Source of the DNA: Paraburkholderia sp. IMGN_8
Lineage (GTDB): Bacteria > Pseudomonadota > Gammaproteobacteria > Burkholderiales > Burkholderiaceae
Direction: 5' to 3'
Length of the DNA stretch: 64,000 nucleotides
NCBI RefSeq assembly: GCF_038050405.1
Contig: NZ_CP150901.1
Coordinates: 2,542,001-2,606,000, forward strand
The translations under genes were made by a program, and so were the position numbers. Shown here one piece after another: positions 1 through 8,583 of the stretch. The notes under the pieces are model-generated. The model ran no database searches. It had not been told where the DNA came from and saw only the letters and a list, made by a program, of their open reading frames with translations. The number at the start of each line of letters is the position of its first letter. The first letter of the stretch is position 1.

Positions 1-605
1 AGCAAAGAAAGCGGCTTCACCCCGCTAATTCTTAAGCGGGTCCCCTGGCTTGGAGGAGGTAGTGGAGCATCTGGAATCGGTGCTCTCGCACATTCCGCCC
101 CGGTGACAAGGCAGTCATCCTTCCGGCGGCGCTGCGCGCGCCGCGGCGGTACTTCATAAAACCATCGGGCGCTCTTTGTGCCTGCGGTTGCTCAGGTGTT
201 ACGGCTTGTGTTTGCTGCGTTAGCGTAGCTCGCGGCTGCGTTTCGTTCGGCACTTTTTCGGTGCCTGCGGTGGCTCGCCGCTCGCCCTCAAGCCCCCCAT
301 GCCTTGCCGAGGCGCTAGCGTCTCACTCGGAGTGGTAGCTCGTACTCGCACACTTGGGCGCCTCGCCGAGGCGAAGCCGATGGCCCCCACCGCGCGCAAA
401 CGAAGTCACTGGTTTCCCTGGCAGACCGTTCCGGCGAGCACGCAGTGCGAGGCGGGAAGGATGATGCCGAAGGCACACATGCCCCATCGGTGTTGGGAAG
501 TACCGCCACGGCGCGCGCAGCGCCGCCGGAAGTATGACTGCCTTGTCACCAGCGCTGAATGTGCGAGAACACAGATTCCAGATGCTCCACTACCTCCTCC
601 AAGCC
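1..605. repeat. Foldback repeat, copy A (left and middle part)
   Basis: This stretch belongs to a family of long inverted repeats found four times in the window. The left arm runs from 1 to about 155 and is cut off by the window edge. An asymmetric middle follows at about 156-510. The right arm begins near 511 with the reverse complement of the left arm (GTACCGCCACGGCGCGCGC core, then the ATTCCAGATGCTCCAC segment). The right arm continues after the insertion sequence at 2131. Short reading frames inside are not credible genes, because the same frames recur in the other copies in whichever orientation the repeat lies. Confidence 0.85.
597..605. repeat. 9-bp target-site duplication, left
   Basis: CTCCAAGCC lies directly outside the left inverted repeat of the insertion sequence and is repeated at 2131-2139. 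In uninterrupted copies of the host repeat this 9-mer occurs once, so it was duplicated on insertion. A 9-bp duplication is typical of IS4-family elements of the IS50/Tn5 group. Confidence 0.9.
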
Positions 606-2130
606 CTCAGGATTACCCACATCTGTGCCGGGATAGCGCTTGTAAACAGCTTGAGGTGGTGTTAACTTGAGGCACCGCCACAGGAACCAGACGCAATTGC
701 CTTCGACCGAGAATCAGGATGACCAGGACGACTGGGCCGACATCGAATTCGGTGCGGCAAATCTGGGCGATGCCCGTTTGACGAATCGGCTCGTTGCACT
801 GGCACGCCGGCTTGCCAGCACACCGGACTGCTCGTTTCCACGCTCCATGGATGCCGCCGAACTCAAGGCGGCCTATCGCTTCTTCGATAACGACCAGGTC
901 GATACGGACGGTGTGCTTGCACCTCACGTAGACCAGACGCTCAAGCGCATGACCCAGGTGCCAGTCGTGCTCGCGGTGCAGGACACAACCGAATTCAACC
1001 TGACGCATCTGGGCGCGACCGAAGGCCTGGGCTACGGCACGGGCAACCAGTCGCGCGGCTTCATGCTGCACAGCCTGCTGGCCGTGACACCGGAAGGCCT
1101 GCCGCTCGGCGTGCTGGGCATGAAGACGTGGGTGCGCGATGACGCAGATCTGGGCCGCAGGCGTCAACGCTCAAAGCGCGACTTCAATGACAAGGAAAGC
1201 GTTAAATGGGTTGAGGGTCTGAACCATCTGGCAGCCCTTAAGACCCGATGTCCCGATACGCGCATGGTGGGCGTGGGCGACCGCGAAAGCGACGTCTATG
1301 AAGTGTTCGTGGCCGAGCGGCCTGCTGGCGTAGACTGGCTCATTCGTGCGGCATGGGACCGTCGGACGGCGCACCCCGAGCGTTATCTCTGGGACACGGT
1401 GACGGCGAGCGCCCCATCAGGCGAGATCGAACTGGAGTTGCCGGCACACCGCAACATGGCCCGGCGCACTGCGCGTCTGACGCTGCGTTGCACGCAGGTC
1501 AGCCTGATTGCACCACCCAGACCGTCGACCAAAGGCACCGGGCGCGCCCGGCTCACCCCGGTGGATGTGTTTGCAATCCACGCACTTGAAACCGATCCGC
1601 CAGCGGGCGTCGAGCCGCTCGAGTGGATGCTGCTCAGCTCTGTGCCCACGCTCACGCTGAGCGATGCACTTGAACGACTCGAATGGTATGCACGTCGCTG
1701 GACGATCGAATCGTGGCATCGTGTGCTCAAAAGCGGCTGTCGGATCGAGGCGCGCCAGTTCGGCAATCTTGAACGGTTCGTCCGCGCGACCGCGCTATTT
1801 GCAGTGATCAGCTGGCGAATCATGTACGCCACGCTGCTGGGTCGGGCCGACCCGGATCTGTCGTGTGAAGTGCTACTTCAGCCCGACGAATGGCGCGCGC
1901 TTTACTGCCGCGCCAACCGCACCTCAAAACCACCGGTGGCAACGCCTTCGCTAGGCGAAGTCGTACTGTGGATCGCCAAACTCGGCGGTTATCTGAACCG
2001 TAAGCATGATCACCCGCCCGGGCCCACCGTCATGTGGCGAGGGTTCCTGGTCCTTCACGAAATCACCGAGATGTACCGGATCTTTAGCCAGGACGGGTGA
2101 TTCACATCACGAGATGTGGGTAATCCTGAG
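606..2130 (+). mobile_element. IS4-family (IS50/Tn5-like) insertion sequence, complete
   Basis: The element is 1525 bp with perfect 19-bp terminal inverted repeats: CTCAGGATTACCCACATCT at 606-624 and its exact reverse complement at 2112-2130. A 9-bp target duplication (CTCCAAGCC) flanks it. It holds one intact transposase gene. It sits inside the right arm of foldback repeat copy A and splits it. Intact ends, perfect inverted repeats, unmutated duplications and an open transposase suggest a recent and possibly still active insertion. Confidence 0.93.
667..2100 (+). CDS. IS4-family Tn5-like transposase
   Basis: A 477-residue DDE transposase, almost the length of Tn5 transposase. The N-terminal DNA-binding part has the family pattern EFGAANLGDARLTNRL (about residues 27-42). 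The catalytic triad can be placed: D106 in VQDTTEF, D205 in VGDRESDVYE, and E348 in the Y-x2-R-x3-E-x6-K signature (YARRWTIESWHRVLK). The first in-frame start is TTG at 667; the next methionine would remove the N-terminal domain, so TTG is preferred. It is the only gene of the element at 606-2130. No frameshift or stop is seen, so the enzyme is probably functional. Confidence 0.93.
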   Translation: MRHRHRNQTQLPSTENQDDQDDWADIEFGAANLGDARLTNRLVALARRLASTPDCSFPRSMDAAELKAAYRFFDNDQVDTDGVLAPHVDQTLKRMTQVPVVLAVQDTTEFNLTHLGATEGLGYGTGNQSRGFMLHSLLAVTPEGLPLGVLGMKTWVRDDADLGRRRQRSKRDFNDKESVKWVEGLNHLAALKTRCPDTRMVGVGDRESDVYEVFVAERPAGVDWLIRAAWDRRTAHPERYLWDTVTASAPSGEIELELPAHRNMARRTARLTLRCTQVSLIAPPRPSTKGTGRARLTPVDVFAIHALETDPPAGVEPLEWMLLSSVPTLTLSDALERLEWYARRWTIESWHRVLKSGCRIEARQFGNLERFVRATALFAVISWRIMYATLLGRADPDLSCEVLLQPDEWRALYCRANRTSKPPVATPSLGEVVLWIAKLGGYLNRKHDHPPGPTVMWRGFLVLHEITEMYRIFSQDG

Positions 2131-2366
2131 CTCCAAGCCAGGGGACCCGCTTAAGGGTTAGCGGTGTGAAGCCGCTTTCTTTGCTTACTTTCTTTGCGGC
2201 GGCAAAGAAAGTAAGTGCCTGCCCCGCACAGGGGCTACGCTAATAGACCACTAAGAAATCAAGGAAAGGCCAACGCCGTAGGCACACAGACATAAGCGCC
2301 GCGAAAGGCAAAAAAACAAAACCAAAGACCAACACCCCAATCAGTCGCTACGCGCAAAAAAAACCC
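2131..2366. repeat. Foldback repeat, copy A (outer right arm)
   Basis: This is the continuation of copy A after the insertion sequence. It begins with the right 9-bp target duplication (2131-2139). It then carries the CTTACTTTCTTTGC / GCAAAGAAAGTAAG dyad shared by all copies and the GCCTGCCCCGCACAGGGGC box. The A-rich end CGCTACGCGCAAAAAAAAC reaches the stop codon of the next gene at 2367. No gene is visible in it. Confidence 0.85.
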
Positions 2367-4700
2367 CTAATCACTTGCCGGCCAAGGCAACCCCACAGAA
2401 GACCAATCCAACTCGACCCCAACAACAGACCGCTCCTTGGCCAACTGCACAGCCAAAGTAACAGCAATACAAGGCCGGCCACTGGCCAAAGAAAGATAAG
2501 GATTACTCGCCACCGGAACACCAGGCAACAAAACCGCATTCCTAAAATAAGGCCGATGATCCCACCGAGCATCACGCGGATTAGCAACAGGATGCAGCGA
2601 AGCCGCATCACTACTCCACGCTGGTCCGGGCACTTCAGACCCGACCTGCCGCCCCGAATCATCCAGAATAAAACAGCTAACACATCGCTCAAACGTAGCG
2701 AGAAAAGCAAACGCCTCATCCATCACCACGCCGGCAATCAATTCATCAGCCGCCCGGCTCAAAGCCAACCGATAAGGCTCGACCTCTGACTCGAACAAAG
2801 CATGCTGATGCGCACGCCCCTGTGCAATCACATCGAACGCATCGTCGATCCGCCGCCGCACCGACTCCGGGGGCGCCATCTCGGCAGCCGGCCGCCCGAG
2901 CAAATATCCCTGTGCAAAATCCACATTCGACGCGACCGCGAGAATCAACTCCTCGGTCGTTTCGACACCTTCCACCACCACCAGCATCCCCGCCTGATGC
3001 AGCAGCGATACCAGCTTCGGCAAAATCGGCTGCTCAGTACCGGGACTCGTCGCGCGAATCAGTTCGCCGTCGAGCTTGACGAGATCCGGCCGGATCCGGA
3101 ACAGCCGGTCGAGATTCGATTGACCCGCGCCGAAATCGTCGACGGCGATCAGGAAACCGTGCTCGCGGTACAAGGCCGCCGCCCGCGACATTTCATCGAC
3201 GCTGCCGCCATGCGACTCGAGAATCTCGAGAATCACCCGCTCCGGTTCGAGCCCCACCGTCCGCACAATCGTCGCGAGCTGATCGGCATAACCTTCGGCG
3301 ATGAACGTGGCCGGCAGAATGTTGAGGAAGAGCCACGCACCCGGAGGCAGCGACCTGTGCGCATTGCCCAGATGCACGGCGTGACTCGCGCGATCGAGCG
3401 CGCCTTCGTCGTTGCCAGGGTTCGGCGCAAACAGCACGGCCGGCGGCACCAGCGTGCCGTCGGCCTGCTCGCCGCGCAGCAACGCCTCAAAACCCACCTG
3501 CTTCTGGTGCGACAAGCTGTAAAGCGGCTGGAAATGCGAGGTCAGGTAATAGTCTTCCCATTTCAACCTGGGCGGTGCCGCCCCGCCTGCTGCATGCGCC
3601 GCGTCGGACGCGAATTGCAGTGCCTCGCCCGGCAGCGCGCGTTCGGCGCATACGCGGTTTCTGCCCAGGTGCTTGGCGCGCAGCAACGCTTCGTCGGCGC
3701 GGTCGAGCAGCATCATGATGCTTTCGCCGCTGCGGTGTTCGGCCACGCCGAAGCTCGCGGTCAGCGAGCCATCGGGGCGCTCGAGCGCGGCAATCGCGCC
3801 GCGCAAACGCTCGGCCAGTGCGAGCGCGCCGGGAAGGCCGTCACGCAGCAGCACCGCGAACTCCTCGCCGCCGATCCGGCTTACGCTTTCTTCCGCAGTG
3901 GTCTGTTCCATCAGCGCCTGGGCGATCTGATGCAGCGCATGGTCGCCGACCGCATGACCGAAACGGTCGTTCAGCGATTTGAAACTGTCGATGTCGAGAA
4001 AAATCGCGCTGACTCGCGCATCGGGTGTCATGGCTTCAAGGCGGCGCTCAGCCTGCTTCACGAACGCGCGACGGTTTTGCAGCCCGGTCAGCGGATCGGT
4101 CGCGGCGAGTTGCGCCAATTGACTCTCGAGCAGGAAGTGGTTGCGCCGGAACCAGTAGAAGCCGAAGTGAAACACAACGGAAGTCGGCATGCCGATCGCC
4201 ACGATCCACATCCATGTCACGACGCTCACGTCATGCGTGCTCGGCCCGCCAAACAGCAAGGCGAGCGCCGTCGCGTAGAAGAGCGCGCTGCCGACCAGAA
4301 AATGCGTCGGCGTGAGCCACAACGGCGCTGCGCAGATCGGTATCACCACCACGGCGGGCAGCGCCCAGAGCAACGGCTGATCGACCCCGGAAACGTTCAG
4401 CGCGAGACCCACCGCCAGCACCAGCGAATACGCCACGCCGATCGCGCCGAATACAAAGGTTGTCGCTGCGCGCGGAATCGCCAGCACCAGCAGGCCGAGC
4501 ACCAGTGCGCAAAGAAGCCGGTACGGCAGCGGCAACGCCGGTCCGCCGACAAAGTTGCGCGCCCCCACGAAGCACAGGAACGCGACCACGGTAAACGCCA
4601 TCGTGACCGTCGAAAGCGGGCGTTGGTGTTCCAGCGATCGTCGATGGAAACGCTCGCGCAAGCCGGAATCGGCCATTTGCTTCGTCGAGGTGGAAAGCAT
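2367..4700 (-). CDS. Membrane GGDEF-EAL cyclic-di-GMP protein
   Basis: About 777 residues. Six or so hydrophobic segments span roughly residues 30-185. A GGDEF domain follows with an intact GGEEF signature (about 277-281), so diguanylate cyclase activity is possible. No RxxD inhibitory site precedes it. An EAL domain then shows FEALLR (about 404), VDDFGAGQSN and VVEGVETTEE, the residues expected for phosphodiesterase activity. About 150 further residues resemble the PAS/Cache-like domain that follows EAL in YkuI-type proteins. The ATG at 4700 is taken as start because the longer frame begins with TTG and neither choice has a strong ribosome site. Net activity (synthesis or breakdown) cannot be told from sequence. 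Confidence 0.88.
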   Translation of the reverse strand: MLSTSTKQMADSGLRERFHRRSLEHQRPLSTVTMAFTVVAFLCFVGARNFVGGPALPLPYRLLCALVLGLLVLAIPRAATTFVFGAIGVAYSLVLAVGLALNVSGVDQPLLWALPAVVVIPICAAPLWLTPTHFLVGSALFYATALALLFGGPSTHDVSVVTWMWIVAIGMPTSVVFHFGFYWFRRNHFLLESQLAQLAATDPLTGLQNRRAFVKQAERRLEAMTPDARVSAIFLDIDSFKSLNDRFGHAVGDHALHQIAQALMEQTTAEESVSRIGGEEFAVLLRDGLPGALALAERLRGAIAALERPDGSLTASFGVAEHRSGESIMMLLDRADEALLRAKHLGRNRVCAERALPGEALQFASDAAHAAGGAAPPRLKWEDYYLTSHFQPLYSLSHQKQVGFEALLRGEQADGTLVPPAVLFAPNPGNDEGALDRASHAVHLGNAHRSLPPGAWLFLNILPATFIAEGYADQLATIVRTVGLEPERVILEILESHGGSVDEMSRAAALYREHGFLIAVDDFGAGQSNLDRLFRIRPDLVKLDGELIRATSPGTEQPILPKLVSLLHQAGMLVVVEGVETTEELILAVASNVDFAQGYLLGRPAAEMAPPESVRRRIDDAFDVIAQGRAHQHALFESEVEPYRLALSRAADELIAGVVMDEAFAFLATFERCVSCFILDDSGRQVGSEVPGPAWSSDAASLHPVANPRDARWDHRPYFRNAVLLPGVPVASNPYLSLASGRPCIAVTLAVQLAKERSVVGVELDWSSVGLPWPASD

Positions 4701-5154
4701 ATTGATAGTTATCAGGCGGGTTCCGGTCACGCTGCCAATGTATAACGGCAACCGTCTGACAAATGTTTATCCCTTCCGCTCAAATGGGCGTGAGGCGCGG
4801 CGCTGCTGTCATCGATCACAGCCAGGAGACCTCGACACACCGTGCCGGCAAACGTTTGCCGGTCGGAACGACACCGGCGTGACGCCACCCGGCTTTCGCG
4901 AAGTGAACGCGAGTGACTCTCCGCGGTGTATGTGCAATGCATCTTCAGCAAGCAAAACGGCTTGCTGCCGTTTCTGCCGACGCCGCTAAGCTCGCCGTAT
5001 CTGTCGTTGTCGAATTGACCTTTCGGGTGCTGATCGGGCGTTGCCCAGGATTTTTTTGAGTTATCCCCAGTTTTTGTTAACAACACTGTGGATAAGGTGC
5101 TCGCTTGGCTCGCAAGTTGTTGAGGTTTAAGGGTTATTGGGGTCTGACTCGGTT
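4701..5154. other. Intergenic region with two DnaA-box-like sites
   Basis: No convincing gene lies between the GGDEF-EAL start and repeat copy B. Around 5050-5100 the sequence is locally AT-rich. It holds TTATCCCCA (5061-5069) and, inverted, TGTGGATAA (5087-5095), the reverse complement of the consensus DnaA box TTATCCACA. The short frames across this region show no family features. Confidence 0.5.
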
Positions 5155-6190
5155 GTTGTTTTTGCCTGCGCGGCGCTTATGTCTGTGTGCCTGCGGTGTT
5201 GGCCTTTCCTTGATTTGTTAGTGGTCTATTAGCTTCGCCCCTGTGCGGGGCAGGCACTTACTTTCTTTGCCGCCGCAAAGAAAGTAAGCAAAGAAAGCGG
5301 CTTCACACCGCTAACCCTTAAGCGGGTCCCCTGGCTTGGAGGAGGTAGTGGAGCATCTGGAATCGGTGTTCTCGCACACTCCGCCCTGGTGACAAGGCAG
5401 TCATACTTCCGGCGGCGCTGCGCGCGCCGTGGCGGTACTTCCCAACACCGATCGCAGATTGGCACCTCCGGCATCATCCTGCCGGCCTTGCACTGCGTGC
5501 TCGTCGAAACGGTCTGCAAGGGAAACCAGGGGCTTCGTTTGTGCGCGGTGGGTGCCGTTGGCTTCGCCTCGGCGAGGCGTTGAATTGTGGGAGTGCGGAC
5601 CACGTCGCTGAACGAAACACAGCCACGAGTTACGCCAACGGAGCAAAGGAGCGCAGCCGCGAGTTACGCTAGCACAGCAAAGGCAAGCCTTTACGCTTGC
5701 ACAACCGCATGCACCGGAAGCGCCCAACGGGCCCAACGGTTTTTGAAGTACCGCCACGGCGCGCGCAGCGCCGCCGGAAGTATGACTGCCTTGTCACCGG
5801 CGCGGAGTGTGCGAGAACACCGATTCCAGATGCTCCACTCCGCCCTCCAAGCCAGGGGACACGCTTAAGAATTAGCGGTGTGAAGCCGCTTTCTTTGCTT
5901 ACTTTCTTTGCGGCGGCGCCCCGAAGGAAGTCCACTTGGTGGGCAAAGAAAGTAAGTGCCTGCCCCGCACAGGGGCGACGCTAATAGACCACTAACAAAT
6001 CAAGGAAAGGCCAACGCCGCAGGCACGCAGCTAAAAAGCGCCGAGCAGGCAAACAGCACAGGGGCAACGCTAATAAACCAATAAAAAGAGAAAAAGCCAC
6101 CGCCGTAGGCATACAGAAAAAAAACAGAAAAAACCGCCGGGCAGGCAAACACCCCAATCAACCGCTACGCGCAAAAAAACCCTCACTTCT
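5155..6190. repeat. Foldback repeat, copy B
   Basis: Left arm about 5155-5449, middle about 5450-5745, right arm about 5746-6060. The arms are near-exact reverse complements over about 300 bases. The middle is inverted compared with copies A and C, so the whole element lies in the opposite orientation. The right arm carries a roughly 28-base insertion (CGCCCCGAAGGAAGTCCAC and following, near 5915-5943) that is also in copy C. The terminal GGGGC-AACGCTAATA module is repeated in tandem at about 5970-6057 and 6058-6150. It lies between two divergent genes. Confidence 0.85.
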
Positions 6191-6250
6191 AGCCTACAAT
6201 TACCGCTGCAGCGAGCACAATCGCGGCTGCCTAAAGTACCGAGAACCACC

Positions 6251-6517
6251 ATGCCTGCCGAACCCGAAAAAGTCCCATCTGCCAGCACCGCGGACAACCT
6301 GTCAAAACGCAAACCACTGCCCATCGCGGTACGCAACCTTCTAATGGTCGCCGTCGGCTTAATCGTGTTCGCAATCGTCTCAGGTCTCGTGCTATACGAG
6401 CCGATCGCTTACGGCGACCCCGTTCCCAATTTCGGCGTCATCCTGATGATGACTGTGCCGGTTATCGCCGGTGTGGCGTTCCGGGTCGGCCTGGATGCGT
6501 GGCTGGATAGAAACTGA
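6251..6517 (+). CDS. Small two-helix membrane protein, unknown function
   Basis: An 88-residue protein. A charged N-terminus of about 25 residues precedes two hydrophobic segments (about residues 28-48 and 61-80). It ends in a short charged tail. The family is not recognised. It begins just beyond the end of repeat copy B and is divergent from the GGDEF-EAL gene. It could be an inner-membrane accessory protein, but nothing in the sequence points to a partner. Confidence 0.6.
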   Translation: MPAEPEKVPSASTADNLSKRKPLPIAVRNLLMVAVGLIVFAIVSGLVLYEPIAYGDPVPNFGVILMMTVPVIAGVAFRVGLDAWLDRN

Positions 6518-6573
6518 TCGGGTTGGGATAGGCGCACTGGCGAACCGGGAGTCGAACGACCGGTGAAATTCTC

Positions 6574-7023
6574 CTAGCTCGGCAACGCGACTTCACCCGT
6601 CTCAAGCAGTGACTTGAGGTTGGAAAGAATGCGCGGCCAACCGCCGGACACAGCGTCGATGAACTTCGAATCCTCTCTGTCCAACGAGTGCATGATCGTG
6701 AGCTTGGCTGCATTGCCCACCGCTTCTACGTCGATCACGCACCGCGAATAGCCCTCGGCCTTCAACTCCGGCCTGAACTCGTTGCGCCATCTAAGAACCA
6801 TATGCCTCGGCGGATCGATCTCCACGATCTCGCCGGTATCGGCAACTCGGCCGTCGGGGAAAACCAGCTTCCATGACGAACCGGCCTTCCAGTCAGTCTC
6901 GTGATGCACACCGAACCAATATTGCTTCGTGAACTCGGGACTCGTCAGCGCCGACCAGAGCTGCTCGGGCGTCGTGCGGATGAAGGTGACATAGACAAAC
7001 GTTGAAGCGGCCTTGCTAGTCAT
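6574..7023 (-). CDS. SRPBCC / AHSA1-like START-fold protein
   Basis: A 149-residue protein of the AHSA1-type SRPBCC family. Family features are the start TFVYVTFIRTTPEQLWSALT, then W-K-G-W-L-F-DGRV and the C-terminal SGGWPRILSNLKSLLE helix. The fold forms a hydrophobic ligand pocket; the ligand is unknown. The ATG at 7023 has an AAGGA ribosome site, which is preferred over the upstream TTG at 7038. The gene overlaps the ArsR gene by 8 bases, so the two are probably cotranscribed and translationally coupled. ArsR-AHSA1 pairs are common in bacteria, but their signal is usually unknown. Confidence 0.88.
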   Translation of the reverse strand: MTSKAASTFVYVTFIRTTPEQLWSALTSPEFTKQYWFGVHHETDWKAGSSWKLVFPDGRVADTGEIVEIDPPRHMVLRWRNEFRPELKAEGYSRCVIDVEAVGNAAKLTIMHSLDREDSKFIDAVSGGWPRILSNLKSLLETGEVALPS

Positions 7024-7339
7024 GATCGTTTCCTTCAAGGGTCCTCTTGAGATCGGACAGCACGCTTAACTGCGGACGCTCGAACTTGCCGATCCAGCGC
7101 TCCGCGATCTCATTGATCGGAACAGGATTGATGAAATGCAGCTTCTCCCGGCCTTGACGCTTGCACGAAACAAGGTTCGCCTCTTCAAGGATCGAAAGAT
7201 GCTTCGCAACGGCCTGGCGCGTCATATCCAGGCCCTGGCACAGTTCGCCTAGCGTCTGGCCATTTTCTTCATGCAAGCTGTCCAGCAAGCGCCGACGGCT
7301 TGCGTCCGCCAAAGCCCGAAACACCGCGTCGTCGTTCAT
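7016..7339 (-). CDS. ArsR-family transcriptional repressor
   Basis: A 107-residue winged-helix regulator: FRALADASRRRLLDSL, then the recognition region CQGLDMTRQAVAKHLSILEEANLV. No clear CxC metal site is visible, so it is probably one of the non-metal ArsR members. The ATG at 7339 is preferred over a TTG at 7354, because the upstream sequence is occupied by a promoter and operator. The -10 element ends only about 7 bases before this ATG, so the transcript may be nearly leaderless. It is followed by an overlapping SRPBCC gene. Confidence 0.88.
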   Translation of the reverse strand: MNDDAVFRALADASRRRLLDSLHEENGQTLGELCQGLDMTRQAVAKHLSILEEANLVSCKRQGREKLHFINPVPINEIAERWIGKFERPQLSVLSDLKRTLEGNDHD

Positions 7340-7345
7340 TTCTTC

Positions 7346-7373
7346 ATTATGCAACCATTTGGTTGCATGTCAA
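7346..7373 (-). promoter_or_regulatory. Promoter with overlapping ArsR operator
   Basis: On the minus strand a perfect -35 TTGACA (7368-7373) is followed after 16 bases by CATAAT (7346-7351). The space between them is almost filled by a 9-2-9 inverted repeat, ATGCAACCA-TT-TGGTTGCAT (7349-7368 on the plus strand). A repressor bound there would cover both promoter elements, as expected for autoregulation by the ArsR gene that follows. Confidence 0.75.
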
Positions 7374-7519
7374 GGAAAAATGTGGGTGCGGCCTTGGCGT
7401 CGGGTCATCGCGCCGTACTCACACAACAACTGGGGCGAGTCTCCAGTTGAGACAAGACACCTATAGAAGCGCAAGCAAGCCGGCTTCGTGAGGCTTGCAC
7501 GCCCTCTGCCCTACGCGCC

Positions 7520-7982
7520 TTACCCCGCAAGCGGCAACACCACCCACACCTCCACCCCGCCGCCCTCGCGCGCATGAAACTGCAAATTGCCGCCGTGCAG
7601 CCGCGCGATCCGTTCGACAATCGCCAGCCCGAGGCCGGTGCCGCCGCTACGCGTGCGCATTGCGGCCACGCTGAAACGGCGCCTTCAACTGCGCCAACTC
7701 CTCTGACGAAAGACCCTTGCCGCGATCGCCGACTGCCACATACACCGCATCGGCTGTCGCCCAACTGCGCACCGCGAGCCCCGCGCCGCCGTACACGACC
7801 GCGTTCTGCATCAGGTTCATCAGGAGCCGCATCATGCTGATCGGCCGATACGCAACAGCAGGCAGGCTCGCCAGCGCCATCCGCTGGGGCAGTTTCCAAT
7901 TGAGCGACGAACCGCTCGACAAACCATCGGGTTTGCTCGAAGAAGCCACCCGCCAGGTGAGGTTCGCGCCCGGCGCACTCAC
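7520..7982 (-). pseudogene. Remnant of a sensor histidine kinase (ATPase domain)
   Basis: The C-terminal ATPase domain of an OmpR-partner-type histidine kinase is recognisable in two frames. One frame holds the N box (LLMNLMQNAVVYGG) and G1-like GDRGKGLS. After a frameshift near 7660 a second frame holds the G2 box (SGGTGLGLAIVERI) and ends at 7520-7522. The sensor, membrane and phospho-acceptor regions are missing upstream, and no response regulator is nearby. The gene is therefore truncated and frameshifted. Confidence 0.8.
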
Positions 7983-8337
7983 GATCCTGCGCTATGGGCA
8001 ACCGCCCGAACTGAACGGCAGCGATACATCGGACAAGTAACGGCACACCGAAAGCAAACCGTTAGCTCACCGCTAGCGGGTGCGCGGAACGCGCCTTGCT
8101 ACATGTTTTTGCACGGGGCGCGTCCGGCCGCTGGACGCGTCGGCCGAACTGCCGGGCGTCCCGCCCGCAGCGTATCGGTCTGCGAAACACCCGTCTGCCG
8201 AGCGGATACCCGAGGAAGCGGGTTTACGAACGGGAATATAAGTGCGGTCCGCTCCGTTTTATTGCCGACAGCCAAATGACGCGGCGGCACCCGCATGGCG
8301 CACCGCCTTGTTGCCGATCCACTTACTGGAACGTTAG
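7983..8337. other. Intergenic, no feature seen
   Basis: About 355 bases without a credible gene, repeat or regulatory motif. The left part may hold further decayed histidine-kinase sequence. Confidence 0.4.
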
Positions 8338-8583
8338 ATGAGCTATCAAGACATTGACAAAGAGATTGTCCACCTCGAATTCGTGTTCGAGCTGATTTCC
8401 ACCAACGATCGCATTCCACTTTCGTATTGGCGCAATCGCCTCAGCAAGTTTCCGAAGCCGTGGCTGATGCCGACGCAGTGCGAGCGTCTTGCGCGGCTCG
8501 AAGCGGCGCTGCATGCGCTCGAACAGTCTGCTGAAACGGAGAACACCGCGCTACCGCTGCGTTCGACTGGCACGCGGCCATGA
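8338..8583 (+). CDS. Small protein of unknown function (81 aa)
   Basis: Soluble, mixed-charge protein with helical character (MSYQDIDKEIVHLEFVFELI, then a RLARLEAALHALEQ helix). No known domain is recognised. It ends with ATGA shared with the next small gene, a typical translational coupling. The gene order, plausible start and overlap support it being real. Confidence 0.6.
   Translation: MSYQDIDKEIVHLEFVFELISTNDRIPLSYWRNRLSKFPKPWLMPTQCERLARLEAALHALEQSAETENTALPLRSTGTRP

Noticed and set aside
32..253. Protein-like frame sharing sequence with frames at 5587-5868, 10210-10431 and 59460-59684
   Set aside because: All four are the same stretch of the foldback repeat. They are in different orientations and start contexts, have no ribosome sites, and contain Arg/Ala-rich translations of GC-rich arms.
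2802..4745. Open frame of about 650 codons antisense to the GGDEF-EAL gene
   Set aside because: Composition is typical of a shadow frame (Arg/His/Gln-rich), and the opposite strand has a complete domain protein.
6540..6566. tRNA-like T-arm sequence (GTTCGACTCCCGGTT on the minus strand)
   Set aside because: The T-stem does not pair and no acceptor, D or anticodon arm is present; no integrase or attachment site is nearby.
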